Assembly (NCBI GenBank): GCA_020845455.1
Contig: JADLFO010000052.1
Coordinates: 1-36,028 of the forward strand
Direction of reading: 5' to 3'
Length of the DNA stretch: 36,028 bases
DNA from: Caldilineaceae bacterium
Lineage (GTDB): Bacteria; Chloroflexota; Anaerolineae; Caldilineales; Caldilineaceae
In this document: in pieces, positions 1 to 9,646 of the stretch
How positions within the stretch are numbered: position 1 is the stretch's first letter
How the letters are laid out: the number at the start of each line of letters is the position of its first letter
Notes under the pieces: generated by a model
What the model was told of the DNA's origin: nothing
Databases searched by the model: none
Seen by the model: only the letters and a program-made list of their open reading frames with translations
Made by a program: the position numbers and the translations under genes

Positions 1-303
1 CCAGCCTTCGGCCTGGAAATAGAACCAGGCATTGAACAGCAGCGCCAGCGGCAGCAGCAGGTTGATCAGATAGAGCAGCCAGCCGCGGCCGATGTGCTGG
101 CGCGCCGCCTCCCAAAAAAACGAATTGTCCACCCGTTTATAGTTGGCGATGCGGTTGGCGACCTGGTGAACACCCAGCGTCACGGGCGCGGCCGGCAGGA
201 TCAACAGCGTGCCGATCCACCAGGCAAGGCTGAGAAAGACGCACATAAACAACTCATCGTAGGCGGCTTTGAGCGTGCGTCCCATGACGACAAATGCTTT
301 CAT
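1..303 (-). CDS. DUF624/YesL-like membrane protein (5' part only)
   Basis: The minus strand is open from an ATG at 303 to the window edge (101 codons); the 3' end lies outside the window. The visible protein starts MKAFVVMGRTLKAAYDELF, followed by two hydrophobic segments at about residues 20-42 and 74-95. Between them is a VTLGVHQVANRIANYKR stretch. This layout matches the N-terminus of the DUF624 (YesL) family of small multi-pass membrane proteins, which are often encoded near carbohydrate ABC transporters. The exact role of the family is not established. It is transcribed divergently from metG across about 275 bp. The start is the first ATG after a weak GGACC. The family call is by resemblance of a partial protein, so it is moderate. 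Confidence 0.6.
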   Translation of the reverse strand, partial: MKAFVVMGRTLKAAYDELFMCVFLSLAWWIGTLLILPAAPVTLGVHQVANRIANYKRVDNSFFWEAARQHIGRGWLLYLINLLLPLALLFNAWFYFQAEGW

Positions 304-408
304 GTTAGGTCCGGTGTTCTTGTCTTGGCGGATCGCCTGAGAGCGCCCAGGCGACGGGTGGATAAGCGTCGCGATCGGAATGATAGGTTTGCTGCAGCCG
401 AGAATCTG

Positions 409-450
409 CCCTGTGCCTTGCCCCCTGTGCTTTGCCCCCTGTGCTTTGCC
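409..450. repeat. Three tandem 14-bp repeats before metG
   Basis: Three head-to-tail copies of a 14-mer (CCCTGTGCYTTGCC) lie at 409-422, 423-436 and 437-450. The last two are identical; the first differs at one base. The third copy supplies most of the metG promoter -35 box (446-451). Confidence 0.85.
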
Positions 451-474
451 ATCGCCCCTGTCTGCCGCTATAAT
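446..474 (+). promoter_or_regulatory. Probable sigma70-type promoter of metG
   Basis: TTGCCA at 446-451 and TATAAT at 469-474 are separated by 17 bp, a near-consensus housekeeping promoter. Transcription would start near 481, leaving a leader of about 97 nt. The leader contains two GC-rich hairpins (stems 492-498/504-510 and 511-519/529-537). Neither is followed by a T-run. Confidence 0.7.
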
Positions 475-577
475 TTGGCGTACCTACCCATGGGCGCTTG
501 TGGAGCGCCCTGCGCTGGGTTAGGATGGCCCGGCGCAGCGGTTGAGTATGACCAACGTTGGGGGCGGAAGGTTTGCT

Positions 578-2356
578 ATGACGAGTAACGCACAAAAAAT
601 CCTGGTGGGCGTCGCCTGGCCCTATGCTAACGGCGAGAAGCATATTGGTCAAATTGCCGGGGCCTATTTGCCTCCGGATATCTTTGCGCGCTATCAGCGC
701 ATGGTGGGCAACGACGTGCTGATGGTCAGCGGGTCGGACACGCACGGCACGCCCGTCACCCTCAAGGCCGACGCCGAGGGCGCCACGACCGCGCAGGTCG
801 TGGACAAATATCACGAGCTGTTTGTGGAGGGCTGCGTGGCGATGGGGTTGACCTTTGACCTCTATACGCACACCGATACGCAAAATCATTGGGACGTGAC
901 GCAGCAGATGTTCCTGCGCCATCTGGAGGCGGGTTATATCTATCAGGCGGTGCAGCAGCAGTTGTATGACCCGCAGGCCAAACGGTTTCTGGCCGACCGC
1001 TATGTCGAGGGGACCTGCCCGTTCTGCGGCTATACGGAGGCGCGCGGCGACCAGTGCGACAACTGCGGGCGCATCTATGACGCGCTGGAACTCAAAAACC
1101 CGCGCTCCAAGATCACCGGCAACACCGACCTGGAGGTGCGCGAGACCGAGCATTTCTTTCTCGATATGGGCAAGCTCAACCAGCCGCTGCTCGACTGGAT
1201 CAACACCGGCAAGGAGCATTGGCGGCCCAACGTGATCAACTTTACGCGCGGGCAACTGGAGCTCAAGGAACTGCGCGGGCGGCCCATCACACGCGACATC
1301 GATTGGGGCGTCACCATCCCGCTCGCAGGCTATGACGACAAGCGCATCTATGTCTGGTACGACGCCGTGATCGGCTATCTGAGCGCGGCGGTCGAGTGGG
1401 CCGATCTGGTTGGGGAGGCGGACGCCTGGCGCGCCTGGTGGGACGCCGGCGTCAACCCCGACGCCTTGATCTACAACTTCATCGGCAAAGACAACATTCC
1501 CTTCCACACCATCATCTGGCCGGGGATGTTGATCGGCTATAACGCGGGCAAAGGCGACCAGCTCAACCTGCCCTATGACGTGCCCGCCAACGAGTATTTG
1601 AACTTGGGCGGCGGCAAGTTCAGCACCAGCCGCGGCCGCGTGATCGGCTTCAACACCGTGCTGCGTGAGTTCCAGCCCGAAGCCTGGCGCTATGTGCTGA
1701 CGGCCATGGCCCCGGAGAACGCCGACGTGGAGTTCACCTGGCAGGAGTTTATGGAGCGGGTCAACAACGAACTGGTCGCCAACTGGGGCAACCTGGTCAA
1801 CCGCGTCTTGGGCTTCGCCTACAAACGCTTTGAGGGACGCGTGCCGGTTCCTGGGGAGCTCGACCCGCTCGATCAGGCGTTGCTGGATGAGATCCGCAGC
1901 GGCTTTACGGCTGTGGGCGAGTTGTACGGCGCGGTCAAGCTCAAGGCGGCGCTGACCGAAGCGCGGCGCTTGAGCCAGCGCGTCAACCAATATCTCAACG
2001 AAAAGGCCCCCTGGCAGGCGATCAAACAGGACCCGGCGGGCGCGGCCACCAGCGTCTATGTGGCGCTGCAGGCGATCGACTGGCTCAAGTTGATCTGGGC
2101 GCCGATCCTGCCGCAGAGCGGCGAGGCGCTGCACCAGATGTTGGGCTATGACCGGCCGCTCTTTGGCCGCCAATATACCGAACGCATCACAGACGGTCGC
2201 GGCAGCCACCTGGTGCTGCGCTATGACCACACCCCGGCCACGGGGCGCTGGCAGGCGGGCAGCTTGTTGCCCGGCCAGGCCATGCGTGAGCCGGTAGCGC
2301 TCTTTACCAAGCTGGACGAAACCATCCTGGCCGAGAAAGTGCAAGCGGTTGCATAG
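578..2356 (+). CDS. metG: Methionyl-tRNA synthetase
   Basis: This cytoplasmic class I aminoacyl-tRNA synthetase charges tRNA-Met with methionine using ATP. The HIGH-type motif is seen as [11 protein letters not shown] near residues 15-25, and the KMSKS-type loop as KFSTSRG near 347-353. A four-cysteine zinc knuckle (CPFCGY...CDNCG) lies near 147-162. The tRNA-binding helical domain follows ([10 protein letters not shown]). At about 592 residues it is a MetG without the C-terminal dimerisation/EMAP domain seen in longer forms. I chose ATG 578, preceded by GGAAGG at 566-571, rather than the upstream in-frame TTG at 542, because the conserved N-terminus begins directly after it. A strong promoter lies upstream. 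The next gene starts 21 bp downstream. Confidence 0.96.
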   Translation: MTSNAQKILVGVAWPYANGEKHIGQIAGAYLPPDIFARYQRMVGNDVLMVSGSDTHGTPVTLKADAEGATTAQVVDKYHELFVEGCVAMGLTFDLYTHTDTQNHWDVTQQMFLRHLEAGYIYQAVQQQLYDPQAKRFLADRYVEGTCPFCGYTEARGDQCDNCGRIYDALELKNPRSKITGNTDLEVRETEHFFLDMGKLNQPLLDWINTGKEHWRPNVINFTRGQLELKELRGRPITRDIDWGVTIPLAGYDDKRIYVWYDAVIGYLSAAVEWADLVGEADAWRAWWDAGVNPDALIYNFIGKDNIPFHTIIWPGMLIGYNAGKGDQLNLPYDVPANEYLNLGGGKFSTSRGRVIGFNTVLREFQPEAWRYVLTAMAPENADVEFTWQEFMERVNNELVANWGNLVNRVLGFAYKRFEGRVPVPGELDPLDQALLDEIRSGFTAVGELYGAVKLKAALTEARRLSQRVNQYLNEKAPWQAIKQDPAGAATSVYVALQAIDWLKLIWAPILPQSGEALHQMLGYDRPLFGRQYTERITDGRGSHLVLRYDHTPATGRWQAGSLLPGQAMREPVALFTKLDETILAEKVQAVA

Positions 2357-2377
2357 CCGCAACCAAGCTCAAGATCC

Positions 2378-4135
2378 ATGCAGGCACGCGTGACTGATTC
2401 GTTCCTGGTGTCGCCGGTGGAACCCGCCCTGGCGACACCGGCGCTGTCGCATCCGCCCAGCGCGCTGCGCGGGTTCGACAGCCTCTACATCCAAGCTCCT
2501 CGGCGCTGGCTGGCCGCGCTGCTGGCGGCCTATTGGGTGGCGGGCAGCCTCTTTGCGCTGCTCACCCCGGCGTGGCAGGCCCCTGACGAACCCGCTCACT
2601 ACAACTATATCGCGTATATCGCCTCCGAGCTGCGTCTGCCCGTGCTAGCCGCAGGCAACTATGACCAGGAGCAGCTTGACCTGCTGCTGGAAGCACGCTT
2701 TGCGCCCAAACTCACCACGGCGGGGTTGCGCTATGAGAACTATCAGCCACCGCTCTATTACCTGGTGGCGACCCCGATCTATTGGGTAAGCGGCGGCAGC
2801 CTGTATGCGCTGCGGCTGTTTGGGGTGCTTTTGGGCATGGGCACGGTGCTGCTGCTCTATTTCTGTTTGGAACTCGTCTTCCCCGGCAAGACGTTGATCC
2901 CGCTGGGCGCGGCGGCCTTTGCCGCGCTGCTGCCCATGCATATGGCGGTGGCCGCGTCGGTCAACAACGACGGCCTGGCCGAACTGCTGCTCATGGCCGC
3001 CATGCTGGTGCTGCTGCGCTGGATGCGCGCCCGTTTCTATGCCGATGACCGGCTGGAGCCGGCGCCGGCGCGACAGCAGGCGCAGCGCAGCCGCCGGCAA
3101 CTGGCGTTGTTGGGCGTGCTGCTGGGCTTGGGGCTGCTGACCAAGATCTACGCCTATCTGCTGCTGCCCATCGCCTGGGGGGTGGTGGCGCTGGTGGTCT
3201 GGCTGCGCCCGCGCGTCCCGGCGGCGACTTTCGAGCGCGTCAAGCTGACCCCGTCGCGGCGCAGCCTGCTGGCGGGCCTGCGCCGCGGTCTCTGGGTGGC
3301 GCTGCCTGCCTGTCTGTTGGGGCTGCCGCTGTGGGTGCGCAATGCGCTGCTCTATGGGGCGTGGGATCTGCTGGCGCTGCGCTGGCATGACCAGGTCGTC
3401 GTGGGCCAGCCGCGCACCGAGGAGTGGATCGCGGCCAACGGCTGGGTGGCCTATGGCGAGCGCGCCTTTGGTTTTACCTTTAAGAGCTTCTGGGGCGTCT
3501 TCGGCTGGATGGGCGTCTTTCTGGACGAGCGCATCTATACAGCGCTGCTGCTCTTTTCGGGCGTGATCTTTCTGGGCGTATTGTGGGCCACGGTGCGCTT
3601 TATCTCCGGCGGGCCGGACACCGATATGGATGTCTTTCAACTGGCAGTGCTGATCCTCCTTGGGATCATCCTGCTGGCGGTGACAGTGAGCTACGCCTGG
3701 TATAACATGAAGTTCGTGCAACACCAGGGCCGCTATTTCTTTTGGGGGCTGCTGCCCATCAGCACGGTGATCGCACTGGGCTGGCGCGAGGTCTTTCAAC
3801 CGCTGCAAGGGGCCATCACCGGCTTCTTGGCGCTGGTGATGGCCGGGGCGCTGGTGTTGACCGGCATGCTGGCGGGCGCAGTGGACAAATGGACGTTGCT
3901 GTCGGTCAGCGTGATCGCGCTGGTGCTGCTCTGCCAGCCGCTCTTGTTGGGCGGCGCCGAGCGGTTTACGCCGCGTTGGCTGCCCGCCTGGGCCAAACGC
4001 TGGATGGCTCGCCCGCTGCCCGCCCGCTTGTTGGGCATGGTGCGGGCCGGGGTGTGGGCGCTGCCTTTTGTGCTGCTGTTGATCTTGGACTTGGCGATCC
4101 CACCCCTCTTCATCGTGCCCCAACTGGGCGGCTGA
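2378..4135 (+). CDS. GT-C-fold membrane glycosyltransferase (DUF2142/PMT-like)
   Basis: This 585-residue polytopic membrane protein has about a dozen hydrophobic segments. A short cytoplasmic N-terminus and first helix (about 43-63) are followed by PDEPAHYNYI near residue 70. That acidic loop motif is typical of GT-C glycosyltransferases that use polyprenyl-phosphate sugar donors. A second loop motif, YENYQPPLYY, near 117-126 is also characteristic (QPPLYY). Proteins of this type transfer a sugar to lipids or proteins on the outer face of the membrane. The substrate cannot be read from the sequence. It lies 21 bp after metG and 47 bp before a VanW cell-envelope protein, so it may be co-transcribed with both. 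ATG 2378 is used; no strong Shine-Dalgarno is visible before it. Confidence 0.75.
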   Translation: MQARVTDSFLVSPVEPALATPALSHPPSALRGFDSLYIQAPRRWLAALLAAYWVAGSLFALLTPAWQAPDEPAHYNYIAYIASELRLPVLAAGNYDQEQLDLLLEARFAPKLTTAGLRYENYQPPLYYLVATPIYWVSGGSLYALRLFGVLLGMGTVLLLYFCLELVFPGKTLIPLGAAAFAALLPMHMAVAASVNNDGLAELLLMAAMLVLLRWMRARFYADDRLEPAPARQQAQRSRRQLALLGVLLGLGLLTKIYAYLLLPIAWGVVALVVWLRPRVPAATFERVKLTPSRRSLLAGLRRGLWVALPACLLGLPLWVRNALLYGAWDLLALRWHDQVVVGQPRTEEWIAANGWVAYGERAFGFTFKSFWGVFGWMGVFLDERIYTALLLFSGVIFLGVLWATVRFISGGPDTDMDVFQLAVLILLGIILLAVTVSYAWYNMKFVQHQGRYFFWGLLPISTVIALGWREVFQPLQGAITGFLALVMAGALVLTGMLAGAVDKWTLLSVSVIALVLLCQPLLLGGAERFTPRWLPAWAKRWMARPLPARLLGMVRAGVWALPFVLLLILDLAIPPLFIVPQLGG

Positions 4136-4182
4136 CAGTTCTCGCGGCGCAGCCCCGCGGGGTGGAAGAAAGGATCGGATCA

Positions 4183-6069
4183 ATGCAGTCGACGCTGCGA
4201 ATGGAACGCCCGCGCCCCCGCATCCGGCGCACGCCGGGCGATTTTGCGGTGCTTTTTGCCGGGGTGTGCGCGCTGGCCGTGCTGGGGCTGCTGCTGGGGT
4301 GGCAGGTCTGGCATATCAACCGCATCTACAGCGGCGTGACCGTGGCCGGCGTGCCGGTGGGCGGGTTGAGCCGCGCCGAGGCGTTGGGCCGGCTGACCCA
4401 AACCTTGAGCCGCTATCCGCTGCCGACGCTGAGCGTGGAATATGGCGGGCGACAGTGGCCCATCACCGGCGACCATGCGCGCGTCCGCACCGATCTGCCG
4501 GCCGCAGTCAACCGCGCTTACCTGGTGGGCCGGCAGGATACTCCCGTCGAACGGTTTGCCGCGCAGATCGCGGCGGCGCTGGGCGGTACGGACATCGCTC
4601 CCGACGTATTGATCGACGCGGCTCAACTGCGCTATGCCGTGGAGCAGATCGCCGCCGAGGTGCGAACCCCGGCGCGCGCCCCGGCGCAGATGGGCGCGGT
4701 CATCGTGCCGGGCCAGCCCGGCGTGGACGTCGACGTAGAGGCGACGGTACAGGCGTTGGTGGCGACGCTGGAAGGGCGAGCGCCCGGCCAACGGCCGGCT
4801 ACGCCGCTGGCCGTCACACAGATCCCGATGCCCGCGCCGCTGCCCACAACCACAGCCCAGACTGGGACAGACACGGCGGACCCTTCGCTGCTGTTGCGCG
4901 ACAGCCGCTATGGGCTGGAGTTTGCGCTCGACCCGGCCACGCTGCAATCGATTCTGGTCTCCGACAACCCGCCCCAGGCCGACCCCGACCGGCTGCGCGC
5001 TCTGCTGCAGCCCTGGGCCGACCAGGTCTATTTGGCCCCGCGCAACGCGCGCCTGAGCTTTGACCCCAACAGCGGCGCGGTCTTGGTGCTGCAGACCAGC
5101 CGTCCCGGTCGCCAACTCAACGTCGACGCCACGGTCGTGGCCGTGCGCGAGGCGTTGGCCGCGGGCCAGAACCCGGCGCTGTTGGTGGTGGAGCCGGTAG
5201 CCCCGGCGGTGGACAGCAACCGCGTGGCCGAGATGGGCATTCGCGAACTGGTGGCGAGCGGGACCAGCTACTTTGCGGGCAGCAGCGCCGAGCGCATCCG
5301 TAACATCGAGATCGCCGCCGCTAAATTCGAAGGGGTGGTGATCCCCCCCGGCGGCATCTTTAGCTTTAACGAGTATGTGGAGGATGTCTCGGCGGCCAAC
5401 GGCTTTGAGGATTCGCTGATCATCTGGGGCGACCGCACGGCGGTAGGCATCGGCGGCGGCGTCTGCCAGGTGAGCACCACGGTTTTTCGCGCCGCCTATA
5501 ACGCCGGCATGCCGATTGTCGAACGCTACAACCATGGCTATGTGGTGGATTGGTACGGCGAGCCGGGGCTGGATGCGACCATCTTCACGCCTTCGGTCGA
5601 TTTCAAATTCCGCAACGACACGGGCGCATATCTGCTGATCGACCCGGTGGTCGACGGCGCCAACGGCACGATGGCCTTTAACTTCTATGGCGCCAAACCG
5701 GCGCGTGAGGTCTATGTGAGCGAGCCGGTGATCAGCGATGTGGTCGCCGCGCCGCCGCCGCTCTACACGGTCGACGCGTCGGTGGCCCCCGGCCAGCGCA
5801 AACAGGTGGACTGGGAAAAGCCGGGCATGATCGCGACCGTGACGCGCACGATTGTCGAAGGCGGCGCGACCCGCACCGAGACGCTGGTCAGCAAATATCA
5901 ACCCTGGAAGGCGGTCTATCTGGTCGGTTCCGAGGCAGACCTGCCCGCCTCGGTTCCGGCAGCGGCCCCGGCGCAATCCGCCCCGGCGCAGACCGCAACG
6001 GTTGACACGGCCCCCGCCGCAACGACGCCGGCGACCGGGACCCCGGCCTCCCCGCCCAGCGCACCCTAG
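4183..6069 (+). CDS. VanW family protein with peptidoglycan-binding-like domains
   Basis: This 628-residue envelope protein is anchored by one N-terminal membrane helix (about residues 22-45). Two regions resembling the YoaR-type putative peptidoglycan-binding domain follow (about 50-215 and 240-345). A VanW domain spans about 355-490, with the typical segments [11 protein letters not shown] and [17 protein letters not shown]. After it comes a segment ending [13 protein letters not shown] and then a Pro/Ala/Thr-rich tail of about 45 residues. VanW was named from vancomycin-resistance clusters, but its biochemical role is unknown; a cell-wall location is inferred from the domains. I chose ATG 4183, preceded by GAAAGGAT, because the upstream extension of the same frame runs through the glycosyltransferase gene. 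A two-hairpin repeat lies 62 bp after the stop. Confidence 0.85.
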   Translation: MQSTLRMERPRPRIRRTPGDFAVLFAGVCALAVLGLLLGWQVWHINRIYSGVTVAGVPVGGLSRAEALGRLTQTLSRYPLPTLSVEYGGRQWPITGDHARVRTDLPAAVNRAYLVGRQDTPVERFAAQIAAALGGTDIAPDVLIDAAQLRYAVEQIAAEVRTPARAPAQMGAVIVPGQPGVDVDVEATVQALVATLEGRAPGQRPATPLAVTQIPMPAPLPTTTAQTGTDTADPSLLLRDSRYGLEFALDPATLQSILVSDNPPQADPDRLRALLQPWADQVYLAPRNARLSFDPNSGAVLVLQTSRPGRQLNVDATVVAVREALAAGQNPALLVVEPVAPAVDSNRVAEMGIRELVASGTSYFAGSSAERIRNIEIAAAKFEGVVIPPGGIFSFNEYVEDVSAANGFEDSLIIWGDRTAVGIGGGVCQVSTTVFRAAYNAGMPIVERYNHGYVVDWYGEPGLDATIFTPSVDFKFRNDTGAYLLIDPVVDGANGTMAFNFYGAKPAREVYVSEPVISDVVAAPPPLYTVDASVAPGQRKQVDWEKPGMIATVTRTIVEGGATRTETLVSKYQPWKAVYLVGSEADLPASVPAAAPAQSAPAQTATVDTAPAATTPATGTPASPPSAP

Positions 6070-6130
6070 CGCCGCGCATCCGGCATGGCGCGTGTTGTGC
6101 CGTAATTTTGAACGCCGGTTCGCCCGGAAC

Positions 6131-6178
6131 CCGGCGCTGAAGACGCCGGGCTAAAGAACAACGCCCGCTTGAGCGGGC
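6131..6178 (+). repeat. Two-hairpin dispersed repeat, copy A
   Basis: Hairpin CCGGCG/CGCCGG (6131-6136/6144-6149) is followed by GCTAAAGAACAAC and a second hairpin GCCCGC/GCGGGC (6163-6168/6173-6178). The same order, spacing and linker occur at 33991-34042, and inverted at 34136-34190. It may also act as a transcription end signal after the VanW gene, though no T-run follows. Confidence 0.8.
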
Positions 6179-6409
6179 TACCGCATAGGTACGGTTTTCG
6201 GTGCATCTCACGAAGTGGCGGCCGGCGCCGCTTGCGGCGCGCACGCTGGGGTGCGCACGGCCGGCCCGGCACATCGGCAGCCCACCCTCTCGCAACCGCC
6301 GGAAAACACCGTCTCGCGATAGTACAATCGACTGCCCTGCGGCATTCCACAGCCGCACGTTTCCCGATCAACAAATTTATCTCAGGATCTGCCGATCCAG
6401 GAGGTCGAG
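6179..6409. other. Intergenic region before the six-repeat secreted protein
   Basis: This is the rest of a 340-bp gap without a supportable gene. It holds GC-rich hairpins around 6220-6270 and a possible -10 box TACAAT at 6323-6328, with no convincing -35 at 17 bp. AGGAGG at 6399-6404 serves the next gene. Confidence 0.5.
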
Positions 6410-8458
6410 ATGGTCCCCCAATTCGTCAAGCCATTGGTGCAGAGCGCGCGGCTGCTTGTCGTGATAGCCGTGGCCTTGGTCTGTCTGTTATTGCTCTTGC
6501 AGTTCCCTGCCTTCTCCCAAGACAGCATCGCCGTGCCGGCTGCGCCGGGCAGCCTTTCCGGTCGGGTGACCAACGCCGCCGGCGACCCGCTGCCGGGGAT
6601 TGAGGTGCGGCTCTGTCGGTCTTTCTGTGAGCGAACGACGCAGACCAACACAGATGGGAGTTATGAGTTTCTCGGTCTTTCTCCTGCTACCTATTTCGTT
6701 GAATTTCGTGACCCCAGCCGCAGCTATGCGCCGCAATTCTATGGCAATGTCGTCGATCAGGCGTTGGCTACTGGAGTCGTGGTCAGCGGCAGCGGCGTGA
6801 CCGGCATTGATGCCGTACTTGCGCCGGGGGCCACTGTTACCGGTTCGATATCGGGAGTCCCCGCGATCGGGCAGTCCTGGTACTATGTTTATCTCTTCCG
6901 CCGAAGTGCAAGCCTTACCTGGCTGTACGAAGGCGAATATGGATCGCAAGGAATCACTGCATCGCTTCCCTACACCTTCACCGGCTTGGCTGCCGGCGCC
7001 TATGTGCTCTGTGGTATTAGTGCGGGAGAAGTTGGGTACTTCTCTGAATGTTATGAGGATCTCCTCTCGCGCGACTTCTATCAGCCTCCCGCCGACGCCG
7101 TGGGGTTTCCGTTGGCCGCAGGGGAGACACGGCGTGTGGATATGGTCATCGGCAATGTCAGCCAACTCTCCGGCCGCGTCCTCGCTGCCGATGGCAACCC
7201 TCTCGCAGGCGTGACGATCCTGGCGACAGATCAGACTTTAGGAAACGGCGGGTGGGCGAGGACCGGAGCAGACGGTTCCTACCGCTTCGCCTATCTGTGG
7301 CCCGGTTCCTATACCGTCCGTTTTGAGGACCCCAGCGGTCGCTACCTGGTCGAATACTATCAGGACGCCGCGCTCCAATCCGATGCCCGACCCGTGCCGG
7401 TGACCGATGCCTCACGCTCTGTGATCGACGCCACATTGACCGCTGCCGCACGCGTCACCGGCACTGTGACGCTGGAGGACGGCAGCCATCCCCCTCTCAT
7501 CTCGCTTACGCTCTGGCAGCCTGCTGCAGGCGGGGCCTGGGAACCAGCGTACACAACTTGGAATTGGGAAATGGCAATCCCTGGCGATGAGATCAGCTGT
7601 CGCTTCGCCTGCTATGACCCCGCTACCGGGCGCTTTTCCAAGGGGATAGTGGCTGCCGGCCGCTATCGCCTGAGCGTACGCTACGAGGTTAACTGGCAGG
7701 CGGCGATCGAGAGCTTCTACGGCGGCGTGACCGTAGACGATGCCGCCGACATCGTCTTGGCCGAAGGCGAAACCCGCAGCGGGTTGGATATCACGTTGGG
7801 CGTGGGCGAGTTTGAGGGAGTTATCACCGGGCGGGTACGCGCCGGCGAAACGGCGCTGCCGGGGATCGAGGTCGCGCTCTTCGACTCATCTTTTCCACTG
7901 CGGCCGCTGGTCTCCACGGCGACAGACGCCGAGGGGCGTTATCGCTTCGAAGGGTTGATAGCGGGCAGCTATCGCGTGGGCTTCCGCGATCCCGCGGGAC
8001 GGTATGCGCCCAGCTTTTATCGTAATCAGCCCTCGCTCTATGCCGCCTCGACGCTGACGCTGACCAAGGGGATGGAAGCGGATGATGTCAATGCCCGCTT
8101 AACCGTGGGCGGTTCCATCCGCGGGCAGGTGCGTCGCAATGATGGCGCGCCAGTGCAGGGGTATTGGGTGGTCGTCTATCTGACCAACGCCGCCGGCGAT
8201 CAGGCTGAACAGCAGATCTATCTGGAGGCGCGCACCGACGCCAATGGCAACTATCAACTACCGGGCCTGAATCCGGGCCGCTATTATGTCACTGTTTGGC
8301 TGCCCAACTATCCGGACAGTTCTCCCGTGGCCGCTTATCCTACGGGCGCCATTGGGGCGGGCGCGCAGCCCGTGACCGTCGATGCCGGGAAGGTGGTCGA
8401 GGGGATCGATATCATCATCGGCATGGAGCCTGCGCTCTATTTGCCGTTTGTAAACTAG
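6410..8458 (+). CDS. Secreted protein with six carboxypeptidase-regulatory-like repeats
   Basis: The 682-residue protein begins with a signal peptide (hydrophobic core about residues 16-34, then FSQDS). Six beta-sandwich repeats of the CarboxypepD_reg/SdrD-B type follow, at roughly 46-115, 140-215, 245-320, 345-440, 470-540 and 565-650. The clearest repeats read SGRVTNAAGDPLPGIEV...DGSYEFLGL and TGRVRAGETALPGIEV...EGRYRFEGL. Several end in an RYAPSFY/SYAPQFY-like phrase. Such repeats act as structural, often Ca-stabilised, stalks in surface proteins. No catalytic domain is present. The C-terminus reads ALYLPFVN, like the YLPxV tails I know from secreted Chloroflexota proteins. Codon use is slightly less GC-biased than in neighbouring genes. 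The start is ATG 6410 with AGGAGG five bases upstream. Confidence 0.8.
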   Translation: MVPQFVKPLVQSARLLVVIAVALVCLLLLLQFPAFSQDSIAVPAAPGSLSGRVTNAAGDPLPGIEVRLCRSFCERTTQTNTDGSYEFLGLSPATYFVEFRDPSRSYAPQFYGNVVDQALATGVVVSGSGVTGIDAVLAPGATVTGSISGVPAIGQSWYYVYLFRRSASLTWLYEGEYGSQGITASLPYTFTGLAAGAYVLCGISAGEVGYFSECYEDLLSRDFYQPPADAVGFPLAAGETRRVDMVIGNVSQLSGRVLAADGNPLAGVTILATDQTLGNGGWARTGADGSYRFAYLWPGSYTVRFEDPSGRYLVEYYQDAALQSDARPVPVTDASRSVIDATLTAAARVTGTVTLEDGSHPPLISLTLWQPAAGGAWEPAYTTWNWEMAIPGDEISCRFACYDPATGRFSKGIVAAGRYRLSVRYEVNWQAAIESFYGGVTVDDAADIVLAEGETRSGLDITLGVGEFEGVITGRVRAGETALPGIEVALFDSSFPLRPLVSTATDAEGRYRFEGLIAGSYRVGFRDPAGRYAPSFYRNQPSLYAASTLTLTKGMEADDVNARLTVGGSIRGQVRRNDGAPVQGYWVVVYLTNAAGDQAEQQIYLEARTDANGNYQLPGLNPGRYYVTVWLPNYPDSSPVAAYPTGAIGAGAQPVTVDAGKVVEGIDIIIGMEPALYLPFVN

Positions 8459-8509
8459 GAGTGATACCCTTTGCGTTTGAGACGGTAGGCCCAACGAAAA
8501 GGAACCTAT

Positions 8510-9613
8510 ATGGCAGACCCGCGCGTGATCAAGCTGGCAGAGACGTTAGTCCACTACTGCACCGCCGTGCAGCCGGGCGACTGGGTGCTGGTGCGCGGCC
8601 ATGTGGAGGCGCTCCCGCTGGTCGAAGAGACGGTGCGTCAGGTGGTGCGCGCCGGCGGCAACCCCACCGTGCAACTGGACAGCGACGCGCTCTCCGAAAT
8701 CCTGCTGGCCGAGACGCAGCCCGACCGGCTGGCGTGGGTCTCGCCTTTGGAAGAAATCCTGGCCGAGCAGGTCGACGTACGCATCGTCATCCAGGGGGCC
8801 TCCAACACGCGCACGCTCACCGGCGTGGACCCGGCGCGCCAACAGGCTGTACAAAACGCCCGGCGCAAACTCCAGCGCCAGTATATGGAACGCAGCGCGG
8901 CAGGCAACCATCGCTGGGTAGGCACGCTTTTCCCTTGCCCGGCCTATGCCCAGGAAGCCGATATGAGCCTGGCCGACTATGAGGATTTTGTCTATGCCGC
9001 CACCTATGCCGACCAGCCCGACCCGGTCGCCTGCTGGCAGGAGGTACACGCCACCCAGCAGCGCCTCGTGGATTGGCTGGCGGGCCGGGAGCAGGTCGTC
9101 GTGCGCGGGCCAAACGTCGACCTGACGCTCTCGATCGCGGGCCGCACCTTTATCAACAGCGACGGCAAACGCAACATGCCCAGCGGCGAGATCTTCACCG
9201 GCCCGGTCGAGCAGTCGGTCAACGGCTGGATCCGCTTCTCCTACCCGGCCATCCGCGGCGGGCGTGAGGTGGACGGCGTCGAGTTCCGTTTTGAGGCGGG
9301 CAAGGTCGTCTATGCCCACGCCGCCAAGAACGAAGCGTATCTGCTGAGCCAGATCGCCAGCGACCCCGGCGCGGCCTATCTGGGGGAATTTGCCATCGGC
9401 GCCAACTACCGCATCCAGCGCTTCACCAAGAGCATCCTCTACGACGAGAAGATCGGCGGCACGCTGCATGTGGCGCTGGGCGCGGGCTACCCTGAAACGG
9501 GCAGCCGCAACCAATCGGCGATCCACTGGGACTTTATCTGCGACATGCGCCAGGAGAGCGAAATCTTGGTGGACGGCGAACTATTCTACCGCAACGGCCA
9601 GTTTATGGTCTAG
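8510..9613 (+). CDS. M29-family aminopeptidase
   Basis: This 367-residue cytoplasmic metallo-aminopeptidase belongs to the thermophilic AmpS/AmpT/PepS family (MEROPS M29). It removes N-terminal residues from peptides using two metal ions. Likely ligands and catalytic residues are E227 (NMPSGEIFTGP), E293 (LGEFAIGAN), H320 (GTLHVALG), Y327, H339 and D341 (IHWDF). Their spacing matches the family. The length is slightly shorter than the usual 400-410 residues, the difference being in the N-terminal domain. The start is ATG 8510 with AAAAGGAA six bases upstream. A CBS-domain gene follows after 33 bp. Confidence 0.92.
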   Translation: MADPRVIKLAETLVHYCTAVQPGDWVLVRGHVEALPLVEETVRQVVRAGGNPTVQLDSDALSEILLAETQPDRLAWVSPLEEILAEQVDVRIVIQGASNTRTLTGVDPARQQAVQNARRKLQRQYMERSAAGNHRWVGTLFPCPAYAQEADMSLADYEDFVYAATYADQPDPVACWQEVHATQQRLVDWLAGREQVVVRGPNVDLTLSIAGRTFINSDGKRNMPSGEIFTGPVEQSVNGWIRFSYPAIRGGREVDGVEFRFEAGKVVYAHAAKNEAYLLSQIASDPGAAYLGEFAIGANYRIQRFTKSILYDEKIGGTLHVALGAGYPETGSRNQSAIHWDFICDMRQESEILVDGELFYRNGQFMV

Positions 9614-9646
9614 CCGGTCGCCCCATTCACTTGAAATGAGGAAAAG

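Noticed and set aside
475-577. T-box or SAM riboswitch in the metG leader
   Set aside because: Two hairpins exist, but no T-box sequence, specifier arrangement, SAM-riboswitch core or terminator T-run is visible.
305-2362. Long open frame antisense to metG (about 685 codons)
   Set aside because: It is a high-GC shadow: no protein family pattern, Arg/Gln/His-rich, and the opposite strand has an unmistakable metG.
3742-4182. N-terminal extension of the VanW protein frame
   Set aside because: It lies entirely within the glycosyltransferase gene and lacks hydrophobic or domain sense; a good start and Shine-Dalgarno exist at 4183.
2645-5976. Long antisense frames opposite the glycosyltransferase and VanW genes
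   Set aside because: Composition is biased and without motifs; both sense genes carry clear domain signatures.
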